Source: CAZAPO01 sp044841755 (GTDB lineage: Bacteria > Bacteroidota > Bacteroidia > Flavobacteriales > Flavobacteriaceae). From it: a stretch of 64,000 nt of DNA. The translations under genes were made by a program, and so were the position numbers. The notes under the pieces were generated by a model that saw nothing but the letters and a program-made list of their open reading frames with translations, had not been told where the DNA came from and made no database searches. The stretch is taken from positions 329,597 to 393,596 of the forward strand of contig JAXOFM010000004.1 in NCBI GenBank assembly GCA_044841755.1. The letters are read 5' to 3'. Positions 8,100-16,870 of the stretch are shown piece after piece. Numbering within the stretch: position 1 is the stretch's first letter; every line of letters starts with the position of its first letter.

Positions 8100-9341
8100 T
8101 TACTTATATTTAGAAGCTGTCAATTCCGCAATCTTACAAATTACTTGCGTAGCTTTTAAAATGCTTTCCACTGGTACATACTCATAACGCCCATGAAAGT
8201 TGTGCCCACCAGCAAAAATATTAGGGCATGGTAATCCCATATAACTTAATTGTGAACCATCAGTACCTCCACGAATGGCTTTAATTAAAGGTTTAATATC
8301 AAGCTGTTTCATAGCTTCTTCTGCAATATCTACAATATGCATTACAGGTTCAACCTTTTCTTTCATGTTGTAATATTGATCGTTCATTTCTAAAGTAACT
8401 ACTTCTTTACCATATTTGGTATTTATTTCATCAGCTACTTTTTGCATTAAAGCTTTACGAGCTTCAAACTTGTCTCTATCATGATCTCTGATGATATATT
8501 GAATCTCACTTTCTTCAACTTCTCCCTTCATTTGCGTTAAATGGAAAAAGCCTTCATAGCCTTCAGTATTTTCTGGTGTTTCTCTTTTTGGTAAGGAATT
8601 AATAAACTCAGAAGCGTAGTACATAGAATTTACCATTTTCCCCTTAGCATATCCAGGATGCACAATTTTTCCGTGAAAAGTCAGTTTTGCTCCAGCAGCA
8701 TTAAAATTCTCGTATTCTAGCTCACCTACTTGACTTCCATCCATAGTATAAGCCCAATCTGCTGCAAACTTCTCTACATCAAATTTATGTGCACCACGAC
8801 CTATTTCTTCATCTGGAGTAAATCCCACTTTAATTTCTCCATGCTTTATTTCAGGATGTTGAATTAAGTATTCCATAGCACTCACTATTTCACAAATACC
8901 TGCTTTATCATCTGCACCTAGAAGAGTGGTTCCGTCTGTAGTAATTAATGTTTCTCCTTTATAGAGTAACAAGTCTTCAAAATAGCTAGGCGACAGTATA
9001 ATATTTTCTTCTTCACTTAGTATAATATCCGAACCGTCATAATTCTCAATAATTTGCGGATTAACATTTGCTCCTTTAAAATCTGGAGAAGTGTCAAAAT
9101 GAGAAATAAACCCAATGGTAGGCACTTCATGAGTTACATTACTTGGTAGCGTTGCCATGATATAAGCATTTTCATCAATGGTAACATCACTTAACCCAAT
9201 AGCTTTTAGCTCATCAACAAGCTTGTTAGCTAAATTCCATTGCTTTTGTGTGCTCGGTGTAGTATTACTTTCAGGATCACTTTCAGTGTCAATCTTTACA
9301 TAGCTTATAAATCGATCAACAATTCTATTTCTGTCTAACAT
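8100..9341 (-). CDS. pepT: Peptidase T (tripeptide aminopeptidase)
   Basis: A 413-aa M20 metallopeptidase that releases the N-terminal residue of tripeptides in the cytoplasm. Visible elements are the first metal ligand in FISHFDTSPDF, the bridging Asp in LLGADDKAGICEI, the catalytic Glu pair in FTPDEEIGRGAH, and the C-terminal His in FAGGHNFHGRYE. The dimerisation domain lies between. I place the start at MLDRNRIVDRF (9341). A 16-codon upstream extension (to 9389) would encode an atypical leader and is not used. Confidence 0.92.
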   Translation of the reverse strand: MLDRNRIVDRFISYVKIDTESDPESNTTPSTQKQWNLANKLVDELKAIGLSDVTIDENAYIMATLPSNVTHEVPTIGFISHFDTSPDFKGANVNPQIIENYDGSDIILSEEENIILSPSYFEDLLLYKGETLITTDGTTLLGADDKAGICEIVSAMEYLIQHPEIKHGEIKVGFTPDEEIGRGAHKFDVEKFAADWAYTMDGSQVGELEYENFNAAGAKLTFHGKIVHPGYAKGKMVNSMYYASEFINSLPKRETPENTEGYEGFFHLTQMKGEVEESEIQYIIRDHDRDKFEARKALMQKVADEINTKYGKEVVTLEMNDQYYNMKEKVEPVMHIVDIAEEAMKQLDIKPLIKAIRGGTDGSQLSYMGLPCPNIFAGGHNFHGRYEYVPVESILKATQVICKIAELTASKYK

Positions 9342-9452
9342 GTTCAATGGATTTCTTTCAAAAATAGATAACACTTCAAGAAAGCACAAGCTTTAAAATG
9401 TTTCTTTTTTTATGGTAGAATTTGATGTATTTTTGCAGGCAAATTATTGCTG

Positions 9453-10484
9453 ATGTACAAATTACTGATTCGCCCAATTTTGTTTTGCTTCGACCCTGAA
9501 AAAGTACATCATTTTACCTTTTCATTTATTAAGTTTATTTCGAAGATTCCACTAGTGCCTTCAATTATTAGAGGAATGTATCAGGTAAATAATAAATCTT
9601 TGGAAAGAGAGCTTTTTGGATTGAAATTTAAAAATCCTATTGGCTTAGCTGCTGGATTTGATAAAAACGCGGTATTATATAATGAGCTGGCAAATTTTGG
9701 TTTCGGTTTTGTAGAAATAGGAACTGTGACTCCTAAAGGTCAAGAGGGTAACCCAAAGAAACGATTATTTCGCTTAAAGTCTGATAAAGGAATCATCAAC
9801 AGAATGGGCTTTAATAATGAAGGATTAGAAGCTGCTATTGATAAGTTAAAAAAGAATAAAGGCAAAATAATTATTGGAGGAAATATTGGAAAGAATACTG
9901 CCACTAAACCTGAAGATTACACCAAAGATTATTTAGTCTGTTTTGAAGCACTGCATCCTTACGTAGATTATTTTGTGTTGAATGTAAGCTGTCCTAACGT
10001 TGGTAGTCATGCTAAACTTACTGATAAGGATTATCTGGAGGAATTAATTGCTGCTGTTCAGAAAATTAATAATGACAAGCAAACGCAACGACCAATACTT
10101 CTGAAAATAGCTCCAGATCTAAATAAAATTCAACTGGATGAGATTATTGAGCTTGTTGCTAATACTAAAATTGATGGTGTGATAGCATCAAATACTTCAG
10201 TGTCAAGAGAAGGTCTTAAAACTTCACAAGATACTTTATCGACAATTGGTAATGGAGGGCTTAGCGGACAGCCTATAAAAGATAAGAGTACTCAAGTGAT
10301 TAAGTATCTTACTGAAAAAAGTAACAAGGCTTTTCCAATTATTGGAGTAGGAGGTATTCACTCAGCTCAAGATGCATTAGAGAAGATAAACGTTGGAGCA
10401 GATCTAGTACAGATTTACACTGGTTTTATCTACGAAGGTCCAAGATTAATAAAGTCTATTAATAAAGCAATTTTAAAGGGCTAG
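9453..10484 (+). CDS. pyrD: Dihydroorotate dehydrogenase, class 2-like
   Basis: A 343-aa FMN enzyme of pyrimidine synthesis (dihydroorotate to orotate). The N-terminal helical region (FCFDPEKVHHFTF) is the quinone-tunnel extension typical of membrane-associated class 2 enzymes. FMN/orotate motifs include NPIGLAAGFDKNA, LLKIAPDL and IIGVGGIHSAQDA. In the base motif, NVSCPN has Cys180 (codon 9990-9992), where E. coli and human class 2 enzymes have Ser (NxSSPN). Class 1 enzymes use Cys there. The start is ATG at 9453; the longer frame begins with a less likely TTG at 9447. Confidence 0.9.
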   Translation: MYKLLIRPILFCFDPEKVHHFTFSFIKFISKIPLVPSIIRGMYQVNNKSLERELFGLKFKNPIGLAAGFDKNAVLYNELANFGFGFVEIGTVTPKGQEGNPKKRLFRLKSDKGIINRMGFNNEGLEAAIDKLKKNKGKIIIGGNIGKNTATKPEDYTKDYLVCFEALHPYVDYFVLNVSCPNVGSHAKLTDKDYLEELIAAVQKINNDKQTQRPILLKIAPDLNKIQLDEIIELVANTKIDGVIASNTSVSREGLKTSQDTLSTIGNGGLSGQPIKDKSTQVIKYLTEKSNKAFPIIGVGGIHSAQDALEKINVGADLVQIYTGFIYEGPRLIKSINKAILKG

Positions 10485-10486
10485 AT

Positions 10487-11434
10487 TTAATTTATAATAA
10501 TCTTTTTTATGGAAGTTTCGCCTAAACTACCTGAAGTAAGTTTAATTAAATAGATTCCTGGATTAAGATGAGATATGTCTAAAGTCATTAATTGTTGATT
10601 ACTAGGATACACAATTTCATGCACTTTACTTCCCAAAATGTTGTAAAAATCTAACTGCTCAATAGTATGTGAATTTGGCTTTATTATTGAAACAATCCCT
10701 GTTTTATTTGGATTTGGGTAAATTTTTGTTTCGCTTAAAGAAGTTATACTATTTGTTGATAATGTAGAGGAATTGTACGTAAATGTTATTGTTGCCATCT
10801 TATTTCCATTTATTGGGAAACCATTAATCATTGAAACAGCAACTGGAGTATTGGGACTATTACTAGAAGTATAATCTATACCATCATCAGTTCCTGCGTC
10901 ATAAGCAAAAACATCCATAGTAAAAGTATCTTTCCAACCATTATTTATTGAAGGGTTCCCACTTCTTAGGTTTAAGCTGTTAACAGCAATAAACCAGTCA
11001 GGGCTAGGTGCTACCATGGACACTAAAGTCACTAAAGGAAAATCCTCACTAACAGTAATGTTCATAAAACCTGCCATTGAATTATTACCAGCAAATGGTG
11101 AAAATCCATCTTGCAATAATTGATCTGCACGATTAGCAGAAATCACTGCATTTATCTCATTAATAATTTCAGTATTATCTCCTCTTTCAGCTACATCTTT
11201 AATGCCTGTTGTAGCAAAAGTTCCTAAGCTAACAAATTCATCAGGGGTGTTATGTGTAGCACCTATTAAATTTGACCAATGCGCACTTCCCGGTAAAGAA
11301 GAATGATCTGTTACATTCCATATAGTAGTAACAGAAACATCATAATTAGCAGTTGATTGCGCATGAGCTTGTAAAAAGAGTAATGGAAATAGAATTAGAG
11401 TAATTGAGCGAAGTGAGTGTGTAATTTTTTTCAT
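10487..11434 (-). CDS. Secreted spondin-domain protein with T9SS sorting domain
   Basis: A 315-aa secreted protein. A Sec signal peptide (1 to about 25, ending LQAHAQS) precedes a spondin_N-like domain (about 28-215) containing VTTIWNVTDHSSLPGSAHWS and APSPDWFIAVNSLNL. The C-terminal about 80 residues form a type A T9SS sorting domain (KIYPNP, LDISHLNPGIYLIKL). It is therefore predicted to be moved to the cell surface by the type IX system. The start is placed at MKKITHSLRS (11434); a longer frame to 11494 would bury the signal peptide. It is probably an adhesion-type surface protein (inference). Confidence 0.82.
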   Translation of the reverse strand: MKKITHSLRSITLILFPLLFLQAHAQSTANYDVSVTTIWNVTDHSSLPGSAHWSNLIGATHNTPDEFVSLGTFATTGIKDVAERGDNTEIINEINAVISANRADQLLQDGFSPFAGNNSMAGFMNITVSEDFPLVTLVSMVAPSPDWFIAVNSLNLRSGNPSINNGWKDTFTMDVFAYDAGTDDGIDYTSSNSPNTPVAVSMINGFPINGNKMATITFTYNSSTLSTNSITSLSETKIYPNPNKTGIVSIIKPNSHTIEQLDFYNILGSKVHEIVYPSNQQLMTLDISHLNPGIYLIKLTSGSLGETSIKKIIIN

Positions 11435-11549
11435 AGTCAATAGCTTTACTATATTTAGTATTGAAAAACTGAAAACCTTACACTTAAGAAACATTTCAAC
11501 ATTAAAAATATGCTATTTATATTAGAAGTTTTTAATTTAAATTTGCCTA

Positions 11550-12413
11550 ATGTCAAAGCCTATTAAGATAATTGAATGCCCACGAGATGCTATGCAAGGG
11601 ATAAAGGAATTTATTCCTACGGAGCAAAAAGTGCAGTTCATTCAATCTCTATTACGAGTAGGTTTTGATACTATAGACTTTGGAAGTTTTGTTTCGCCTA
11701 AGGCTATTCCGCAAATGGCAGATACTGCTGAGGTATTGTCCAAACTAGATCTTTCAAAAACAGAAAGTAAGCTTCTAGCTATTGTAGCAAATGTTAGGGG
11801 AGCTAATGATGCGAGCCAGCATAAGGAAATAGATTATTTAGGCTTCCCATTTTCTATTTCAGAGAATTTTCAGATGCGTAATACACACAAAACTATAGCC
11901 CAATCTGTTATAGTTTTAGAAGAGATCTTGAATATTGCTGACAGGAGTGACAAAGAAGTAGTTGCATACCTGTCTATGGGGTTTGGTAACCCTTATGGAG
12001 ATCCTTGGGGTGTTGATATCGTTGCCAATTGGACAGAAAGACTTAACAAAATGGGAGTAAAGATTCTTTCATTAAGTGATACTATTGGAAGCTCGACTTC
12101 AGAAACCATTGAATATTTGTTTTCTAATTTAATCCCTGCATATCCTAACATTGAGTTTGGTGCGCATTTACACACTACACCTTCTTCATGGTTTGAGAAA
12201 GTAGATGCTGCATACAAGTCTGGTTGTAGAAGATTTGATGGTGCTATTCAAGGTTTTGGAGGTTGCCCTATGGCAAAGGATGAGCTGACTGGTAATATGC
12301 CAACCGAGAAACTACTGTCTTATTTCACAACCAAGCAAGTTAATAATTTAAATGCCTTAAGCTTTGAAAGTGCTTATAATGAGGCATCTAAAATCTTTTC
12401 GAAATACCACTAA
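11550..12413 (+). CDS. mvaB: Hydroxymethylglutaryl-CoA lyase
   Basis: A 287-aa HMGL-like TIM-barrel lyase that splits HMG-CoA into acetyl-CoA and acetoacetate in leucine degradation. Motifs: ECPRDAMQGI (9-18, catalytic Arg and metal Asp), VSPKAIPQMAD, GAHLHTTPSSW (metal His pair) and the active-site loop GFGGCPMAKDELTGN with the catalytic Cys. The length is within the family range. It stands alone between a divergent surface-protein gene and the porin operon. Confidence 0.9.
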   Translation: MSKPIKIIECPRDAMQGIKEFIPTEQKVQFIQSLLRVGFDTIDFGSFVSPKAIPQMADTAEVLSKLDLSKTESKLLAIVANVRGANDASQHKEIDYLGFPFSISENFQMRNTHKTIAQSVIVLEEILNIADRSDKEVVAYLSMGFGNPYGDPWGVDIVANWTERLNKMGVKILSLSDTIGSSTSETIEYLFSNLIPAYPNIEFGAHLHTTPSSWFEKVDAAYKSGCRRFDGAIQGFGGCPMAKDELTGNMPTEKLLSYFTTKQVNNLNALSFESAYNEASKIFSKYH

Positions 12414-12438
12414 AATCTTTTTTATTTTTATTTAAAAT

Positions 12439-12483
12439 AAATCTAAATAAAGTTTGTTTATTTAGATTTGGATACTACTTTTG
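12439..12483 (+). promoter_or_regulatory. Porin-operon promoter overlapped by a perfect 13-bp palindrome
   Basis: The -33 box TTTG (12453-12456) and -7 box TACTTTTG (12476-12483) are 19 nt apart, matching the Bacteroidota sigma-A consensus. Exactly around the -33 box lies a perfect inverted repeat: AAATCTAAATAAA (12439-12451), 5-nt spacer, TTTATTTAGATTT (12457-12469). A regulator bound here would block the promoter. The half-site TTTAG resembles DtxR/metal-regulator operators, and a ferritin gene lies downstream; identity is inference. Confidence 0.65.
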
Positions 12484-12529
12484 CACCGTCAATTTAATTT
12501 TTATTTATAAAGAGTCTAAATTAAAACAA

Positions 12530-13708
12530 ATGAAAAAAACTTTATTAAGTTTATTGTTATTTACATCAATTTTAAGCTTTTCACAGACCGTTCAAGATAG
12601 TATTACATTTGACCCTCAAAAACAACAAAATGCAGCCCAAAGAATTTTATCGGGGAATTATGGAAAATCTGTTACAGTTGGGGCCTATGGAGAAATAACC
12701 TATAACCAACCAGAGGCTGATAATGGAGAATTAGATGTTCAACGTCTTGTGCTATTGTTTGGTTATAAGTTCAATGAAAAAACACAGTTCGTAACTGAAA
12801 TTGAATTTGAACATGTGGAAGAGGTTTATGTGGAACAGGCCTTTGTAAATTATAATGTAGGCAGTAACGTAAGTCTACGCGGTGGTTTAATGTTAGTCCC
12901 AATGGGTATAGTAAATGAGTTTCATGAACCTACTACTTTTAATGGTACGGAGAGACCAGCTGTAGACAATGTAATTGTTCCTACAACATGGAGAGAAATA
13001 GGTTTTGGTGTTACCGGTCGTTTTTCTGATTTATCAATAGGTTACCAAGCTTATGTTTTTAATGGTTTCAAATCTACATTCGCAGATGGTAATAATGGAA
13101 TAGCAGGGTATTTAAAAGGTAGTAATGGTTTAAGAGGAGGAAGGCAAAAGGCTATTAAGTCAACTATTGATAGTCCTACATTTTCTACAAAAATTGATTT
13201 TTACGGGATACCAGGATTACGTTTAGGAGCATCAGGATATTTTGGTAAAACTCAAGCTGCTGATGAAATTGAAGATGTTGATGGGGCTAATATTGGCATA
13301 GTTATGATTGGGCTGGATGCTCGATATGCCTATAAAAGGTTTACCGCTAGAGGTCAATATATTTATGCATCGTTAAGTGATACAGAAGCTTATAACGATC
13401 TAACAGGAAAAGATTTAGGTAGTGGTTTAATGGGGTATTACGGAGAAGTGGCTTACAATTTGTTACCACAAAATAACGAGCAACGATTATTTGCATTTTT
13501 ACGCTATGAGAACTATGATACACATGCTGATACAGATGGAAGTTTAGTGCGTAATGATGCCTATAATAGAACTGATATAACAACAGGTCTTAGCTATCAT
13601 ATTGCACCAGGAGTTGTGGTTAAAGGTGATTACCAGTTTAGAGATAATAAACTTTCAGGGTCTGAAGTTCCAAACAGATTAAACTTTGGAATTGGTGTTT
13701 GGTTTTAA
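12530..13708 (+). CDS. Outer-membrane porin (phosphate-selective-porin-like beta-barrel)
   Basis: A 392-aa outer-membrane barrel with signal peptide (1 to about 19, cleavage before QTVQDS). Alternating aromatic/polar strands run throughout and it ends in a terminal Phe (GIGVWF), as outer-membrane barrels do. Typical porin segments include LVLLFGYKFNEKTQFVTEIE and LRGGLMLVPMGIVNEFHEPT. It is the first gene of an operon with a flavin-binding protein (19-nt gap) and a small membrane protein, and is controlled by the palindromic promoter at 12439-12483. Metal uptake or reduction is plausible from context; the substrate is unknown. Confidence 0.75.
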   Translation: MKKTLLSLLLFTSILSFSQTVQDSITFDPQKQQNAAQRILSGNYGKSVTVGAYGEITYNQPEADNGELDVQRLVLLFGYKFNEKTQFVTEIEFEHVEEVYVEQAFVNYNVGSNVSLRGGLMLVPMGIVNEFHEPTTFNGTERPAVDNVIVPTTWREIGFGVTGRFSDLSIGYQAYVFNGFKSTFADGNNGIAGYLKGSNGLRGGRQKAIKSTIDSPTFSTKIDFYGIPGLRLGASGYFGKTQAADEIEDVDGANIGIVMIGLDARYAYKRFTARGQYIYASLSDTEAYNDLTGKDLGSGLMGYYGEVAYNLLPQNNEQRLFAFLRYENYDTHADTDGSLVRNDAYNRTDITTGLSYHIAPGVVVKGDYQFRDNKLSGSEVPNRLNFGIGVWF

Positions 13709-13726
13709 AACTTTTAAATTTGCAGC

Positions 13727-14260
13727 ATGAAAATTAAGTATATATTTCTTTTATTAAGTTCAATTTTATCGGTGTCGTTTTCGTCGGTATCAAGTAAAAT
13801 AACGAAGAAGGCAGATAAAGAAATTCTTAAGTTTTATGAAGTAAGTATTTTTGAAAAAGATTTTATCAATATCCCTGAGGACATTACGAAAGAAGTATCT
13901 TCAAAATTTAATGAAAACAACTTTTTTAAAATTATAGCGAATGATAAAACCTTAGGTTATGCATATATAGGTAATGCTCCCAGTAAAACAGCTACCTATG
14001 ATTACTTAGTTTTATTTGATAACGATTTTATCATTACAAAAAGTAAGGTTTTAATATATCGGGAAGAATACGGAGGGGAAATTGGCAGTAAGCGCTGGTT
14101 AAAACAGCTCATAGGTAAAACTCAAAATGATAAATTGATTTACGAAGATAATATTTTGGCGATCTCCGGAGCAACAATATCGGTAAGGTCAATGACTAAA
14201 GCAGTAAATAACTTACTAAGGTCAATTAAAGTACTTCACGATAGAAATGTTTTGCAATGA
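13727..14260 (+). CDS. FMN-binding-domain protein with covalent flavin motif
   Basis: A 177-aa exported protein (signal peptide about 1-24). The C-terminal FMN_bind domain carries SGATISV at residues 147-153. In NqrC/RnfG-type domains, the Thr of this motif (here T150) receives FMN covalently through ApbE. The protein probably works as a periplasmic electron carrier. It lies between the porin and a four-helix membrane protein whose start overlaps its stop by 4 nt (ATGA). No ApbE gene is present in the window. Confidence 0.72.
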   Translation: MKIKYIFLLLSSILSVSFSSVSSKITKKADKEILKFYEVSIFEKDFINIPEDITKEVSSKFNENNFFKIIANDKTLGYAYIGNAPSKTATYDYLVLFDNDFIITKSKVLIYREEYGGEIGSKRWLKQLIGKTQNDKLIYEDNILAISGATISVRSMTKAVNNLLRSIKVLHDRNVLQ

Positions 14261-14757
14261 AACTTAACGGATTAATCTATACACTTCCTAAAGAAATAAA
14301 ATTGCTTATTAGTGCTTTTGTGATTGTATTGAGTATTGGTTATTTAGGAGGACTGATATTTGTTGGAGAAACTACCTCTGCAAAACCTGAGGGAATTGAA
14401 GAGCAGTATCTGGGAAACGAAGATGATGAGGACGCAACGGTGATGAAGTTTAAAAAGAGTGAAAAAGAATTGCTAACAACGGTGCACAATCACATTCTTT
14501 CAATGTCGATTATCTTTTTTCTACTAGGTGGCTTAGTAAGTATTACAGATTTAAATAAAAGGCTAAAACGCTTTTTAGTTGTTGAACCTTTTATTTCTGT
14601 TATTTTAACTTTTGGAGGAATTTATTTGCTTTGGAAAGGGATTTTATGGATGAAGTATGTTGTTATGATTTCAGGGATATTAATGACACTTTGTTTTTGT
14701 TTGGCGGTAATAATCATTATGTATCAATTAATCTACCCAAAAGAAACCACTAAATAG
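14257..14757 (+). CDS. Four-helix membrane protein of the porin/flavoprotein operon
   Basis: A 166-aa protein with hydrophobic segments at about 17-37, 79-98, 110-129 and 135-158. An acidic external loop (residues about 41-70) contains NEDDEDA. Two histidines (HNH, 77-79) sit at the edge of the second helix, where heme or metal ligands could lie. The ATG overlaps the upstream stop, which suggests translational coupling. I do not recognise the family. The context suggests a membrane electron-transfer partner of the flavinylated protein (inference). Confidence 0.65.
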   Translation: MKLNGLIYTLPKEIKLLISAFVIVLSIGYLGGLIFVGETTSAKPEGIEEQYLGNEDDEDATVMKFKKSEKELLTTVHNHILSMSIIFFLLGGLVSITDLNKRLKRFLVVEPFISVILTFGGIYLLWKGILWMKYVVMISGILMTLCFCLAVIIIMYQLIYPKETTK

Positions 14758-14831
14758 AGTTATTCTAAATTTCAAATAGCTGTTAAAATCCAGCTATCTT
14801 TTAAGTATCTTTAGACTGAAAAATTTTAGGT

Positions 14832-15338
14832 ATGAATCCAGCAATTGAAAAATTATTAAACGATCAAGTAAAATATGAGGCTGAGGCTTCTATGCATTAT
14901 TTAGCGATGGCTTCTTGGGCTGATGCAAATGGATATAATGGTATAGCAGAGTTCTTTTATGCGCAATCTGAAGAGGAGCGAATACATATGACAAAACTTG
15001 TAAAGTTTGTCAATGAACGGAGCGGTAATGTTGAGGTGCCAGCATTGGAGAAACCAAAAGGAGAATATGGATCTCTGAACGAACTTTTTGAAGTATTTCT
15101 TAAGAACGAAATTTTTGTAACAGAGCAGATCAATCATATTATTTATGAGTGCTTGCAGCATAAGGAATACAACGTACATAACTTTATGCAATGGTACGTA
15201 ACTGAGCAGTTAGAGGAAGAAGCAACGGCTAGAACTTTATTAGATAAGTTGAATATAATTGGCGATGACAAATCAGGACATTATTTATTTGATAGAGACA
15301 TCAATATGATTGCCGAAGCGACAGATGTTCCAGAGTAA
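14832..15338 (+). CDS. ftnA: Ferritin
   Basis: A 168-aa non-heme ferritin. The four-helix ferroxidase core contains YEAEASMHYLAMASWAD (helix A, ligand E16), AQSEEERIHM (E49 and H52) and later ligands in helix C/D (LEEEATARTLL). It stores iron as a 24-mer in the cytoplasm. The start MNPAIEKLLNDQV is typical. It follows the porin/flavoprotein operon by 74 nt and has its own terminator, so the region 12.4-15.4 kb may be an iron-handling locus. Confidence 0.92.
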   Translation: MNPAIEKLLNDQVKYEAEASMHYLAMASWADANGYNGIAEFFYAQSEEERIHMTKLVKFVNERSGNVEVPALEKPKGEYGSLNELFEVFLKNEIFVTEQINHIIYECLQHKEYNVHNFMQWYVTEQLEEEATARTLLDKLNIIGDDKSGHYLFDRDINMIAEATDVPE

Positions 15339-15356
15339 AAATTTAACATATTAATA

Positions 15357-15388
15357 GAAAGATTCCCTTTTGGGAATCTTTTTTTTGA
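15357..15388 (+). terminator. Rho-independent terminator after ferritin
   Basis: The hairpin AAAGATTCCC / GGGAATCTTT with a TTTT loop is followed by a T-run. Part of it doubles as the -33 region of the next small gene's promoter. Confidence 0.85.
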
Positions 15389-15398
15389 CTTATTTTTG
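15369..15398 (+). promoter_or_regulatory. Promoter of the small Cys/Lys-rich gene
   Basis: TTTG (15369-15372, inside the ferritin terminator loop/stem) and TATTTTTG (15391-15398) are 18 nt apart, 32 nt before the ATG at 15430. Confidence 0.55.
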
Positions 15399-15429
15399 CT
15401 TTTTATTTAGATTTATTAAAAATAAAATT

Positions 15430-15570
15430 ATGTCTCAGTTGCAAGCCGTACCTTGTATTATGATTTCTTCACCATGTGTCGTAGGTGGTTGTGGTGAAAA
15501 AAAGAAAAAGTGTTGTAAGAAATATAAAAAGAAGGGTAAATCTAACTGCAAGCGTTGCCCTAAGCTATAG
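15430..15570 (+). CDS. 46-aa cysteine- and lysine-rich peptide
   Basis: A short gene with its own plausible promoter, encoding MSQLQAVPCIMISSPC and then a C-terminal half of mostly Lys and Cys. It has seven cysteines (residues 9, 16, 21, 28, 29, 40, 43) and 12 lysines in 46 residues. The Cys pairs (CC; CKRC) could bind metal, and the basic part could bind nucleic acid. A longer frame from 15370 would start inside the terminator and is not used. The 3' end overlaps the convergent desaturase gene by 11 nt. I do not recognise the family. Confidence 0.5.
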   Translation: MSQLQAVPCIMISSPCVVGGCGEKKKKCCKKYKKKGKSNCKRCPKL

Positions 15571-16819
15571 CTAATTCTCTTCTCTCAAATAAGCTGAAAT
15601 AAGTAGCTCCTAAGACTGTTATTGCAAAGTAAAACAGCATCATATAACTTCCATAAGTTATGTATGTATTAATCCCAAACCAATCTCCAGAATTAAGGAT
15701 TAAATAGATTCCGTAGCCACAAAAGATTAATTCGAAAATAAGACCATACATTTTGTTATCCATAATGGTTGTATATCCAAAAACACCAATAAAAACAATC
15801 GCACCGTACATTAATAACTCCGTTGAAGTCAAGTTGCCATAATTGTAAAACATAAAGTACATTAAAACTGTTGTTACGACTAGTTGTATTAACGACCAAC
15901 TAATTTTTAGACTTGATGTTTCAGGCTCGTACTTTTTAAAATTATAGGGATCTTCAATAGTTTGAATTGGATACTTTTTAGCCACATCTTTAGGTCTCCA
16001 TCCGGTCGGCATGAACCAAATTCTGAGTTTATCCAAATAGCTATTAGTTTTCCATGAATCTTTTATCAATCTCCATAAGTGTTGGAAGTTAATGATTATT
16101 GGGTTCCAAGTATTTACAGGCTTTAACACTCCGTAAACAGGTGGTACATTATCAAGTTCTTCCTGAAAAGTTCCAAACCATCTATCCCAAACACAAAATA
16201 TTGCTGCTAGGTTTTTATCTATATATTCTTCATTAATGGCGTGATGTACTCTATGTTGAGAAGGTGTTACAAATATATACTCAAGAATCCCCAATTTTCC
16301 AATGTGCTTAGTATGATACCAAAACTGAGCAAATAAATGAATTGGAGCCAAAAGGCCAATTACTTCGCTTGGTACTCCTAATATAGCTGCTGGAATTAAG
16401 AATACTGGATAATACCCAATGATATTTGAAATAGTTTGTCGCAAAGCACAAGCCAAATTAAATTCTTCACTACTATGATGAATAACATGAATATTCCAAA
16501 AGAAATTCACTTTATGACACAAACGGTGATTCCAGTAACTCGCAAAATCAATAGCTATGAAAGCTACAACATAAACCAACCATGTGGCCTGTATCTCAAA
16601 AAGCGCTAGGTGTTTTAATAAAAAAGGATAGGAAATAAGGGCAACAACTAATCCTAAAGAGTCCTTTATTATGTTGGTAACACCAGAACTTAAACTTGAG
16701 ATAGTGTCCATTATTGAGTGTGTTTGCTTATTGGTAAAATGACCGTAAGCTATCTCGATAAGAATCAAAATAACAAATCCAGGAATGGCATAAAGTAAGG
16801 CATTTGCGTAGGCTTCCAT
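15560..16819 (-). CDS. Sterol desaturase / fatty acid hydroxylase family protein
   Basis: A 419-aa integral membrane di-iron enzyme. The His clusters HRLCH (about 98-102), HVIHH (about 115) and HRVHH (about 190) form the metal site of the fatty-acid-hydroxylase superfamily. The N-terminal half is the catalytic domain with about five TM segments. The C-terminal third (about 300-410) adds four more hydrophobic segments, a fusion often seen in Bacteroidota. It hydroxylates or desaturates a membrane lipid; the substrate is unknown. It is convergent with the small Cys/Lys-rich gene. Confidence 0.85.
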   Translation of the reverse strand: MEAYANALLYAIPGFVILILIEIAYGHFTNKQTHSIMDTISSLSSGVTNIIKDSLGLVVALISYPFLLKHLALFEIQATWLVYVVAFIAIDFASYWNHRLCHKVNFFWNIHVIHHSSEEFNLACALRQTISNIIGYYPVFLIPAAILGVPSEVIGLLAPIHLFAQFWYHTKHIGKLGILEYIFVTPSQHRVHHAINEEYIDKNLAAIFCVWDRWFGTFQEELDNVPPVYGVLKPVNTWNPIIINFQHLWRLIKDSWKTNSYLDKLRIWFMPTGWRPKDVAKKYPIQTIEDPYNFKKYEPETSSLKISWSLIQLVVTTVLMYFMFYNYGNLTSTELLMYGAIVFIGVFGYTTIMDNKMYGLIFELIFCGYGIYLILNSGDWFGINTYITYGSYMMLFYFAITVLGATYFSLFERRELAIA

Positions 16820-16870
16820 AATTAAAAGAATTCGGTTAAAAATAAATATTTCGATTCACTTAAAAAAGCG

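Noticed and set aside
9342..9389. Longer N-terminus for PepT
   Set aside because: The extra 16 residues are atypical; MLDRNRIVDRF matches the family start.
12439..12469. Palindrome as terminator of HMG-CoA lyase
   Set aside because: It is AT-only apart from two bases and has a promoter exactly within it; no T-tail follows in the right place.
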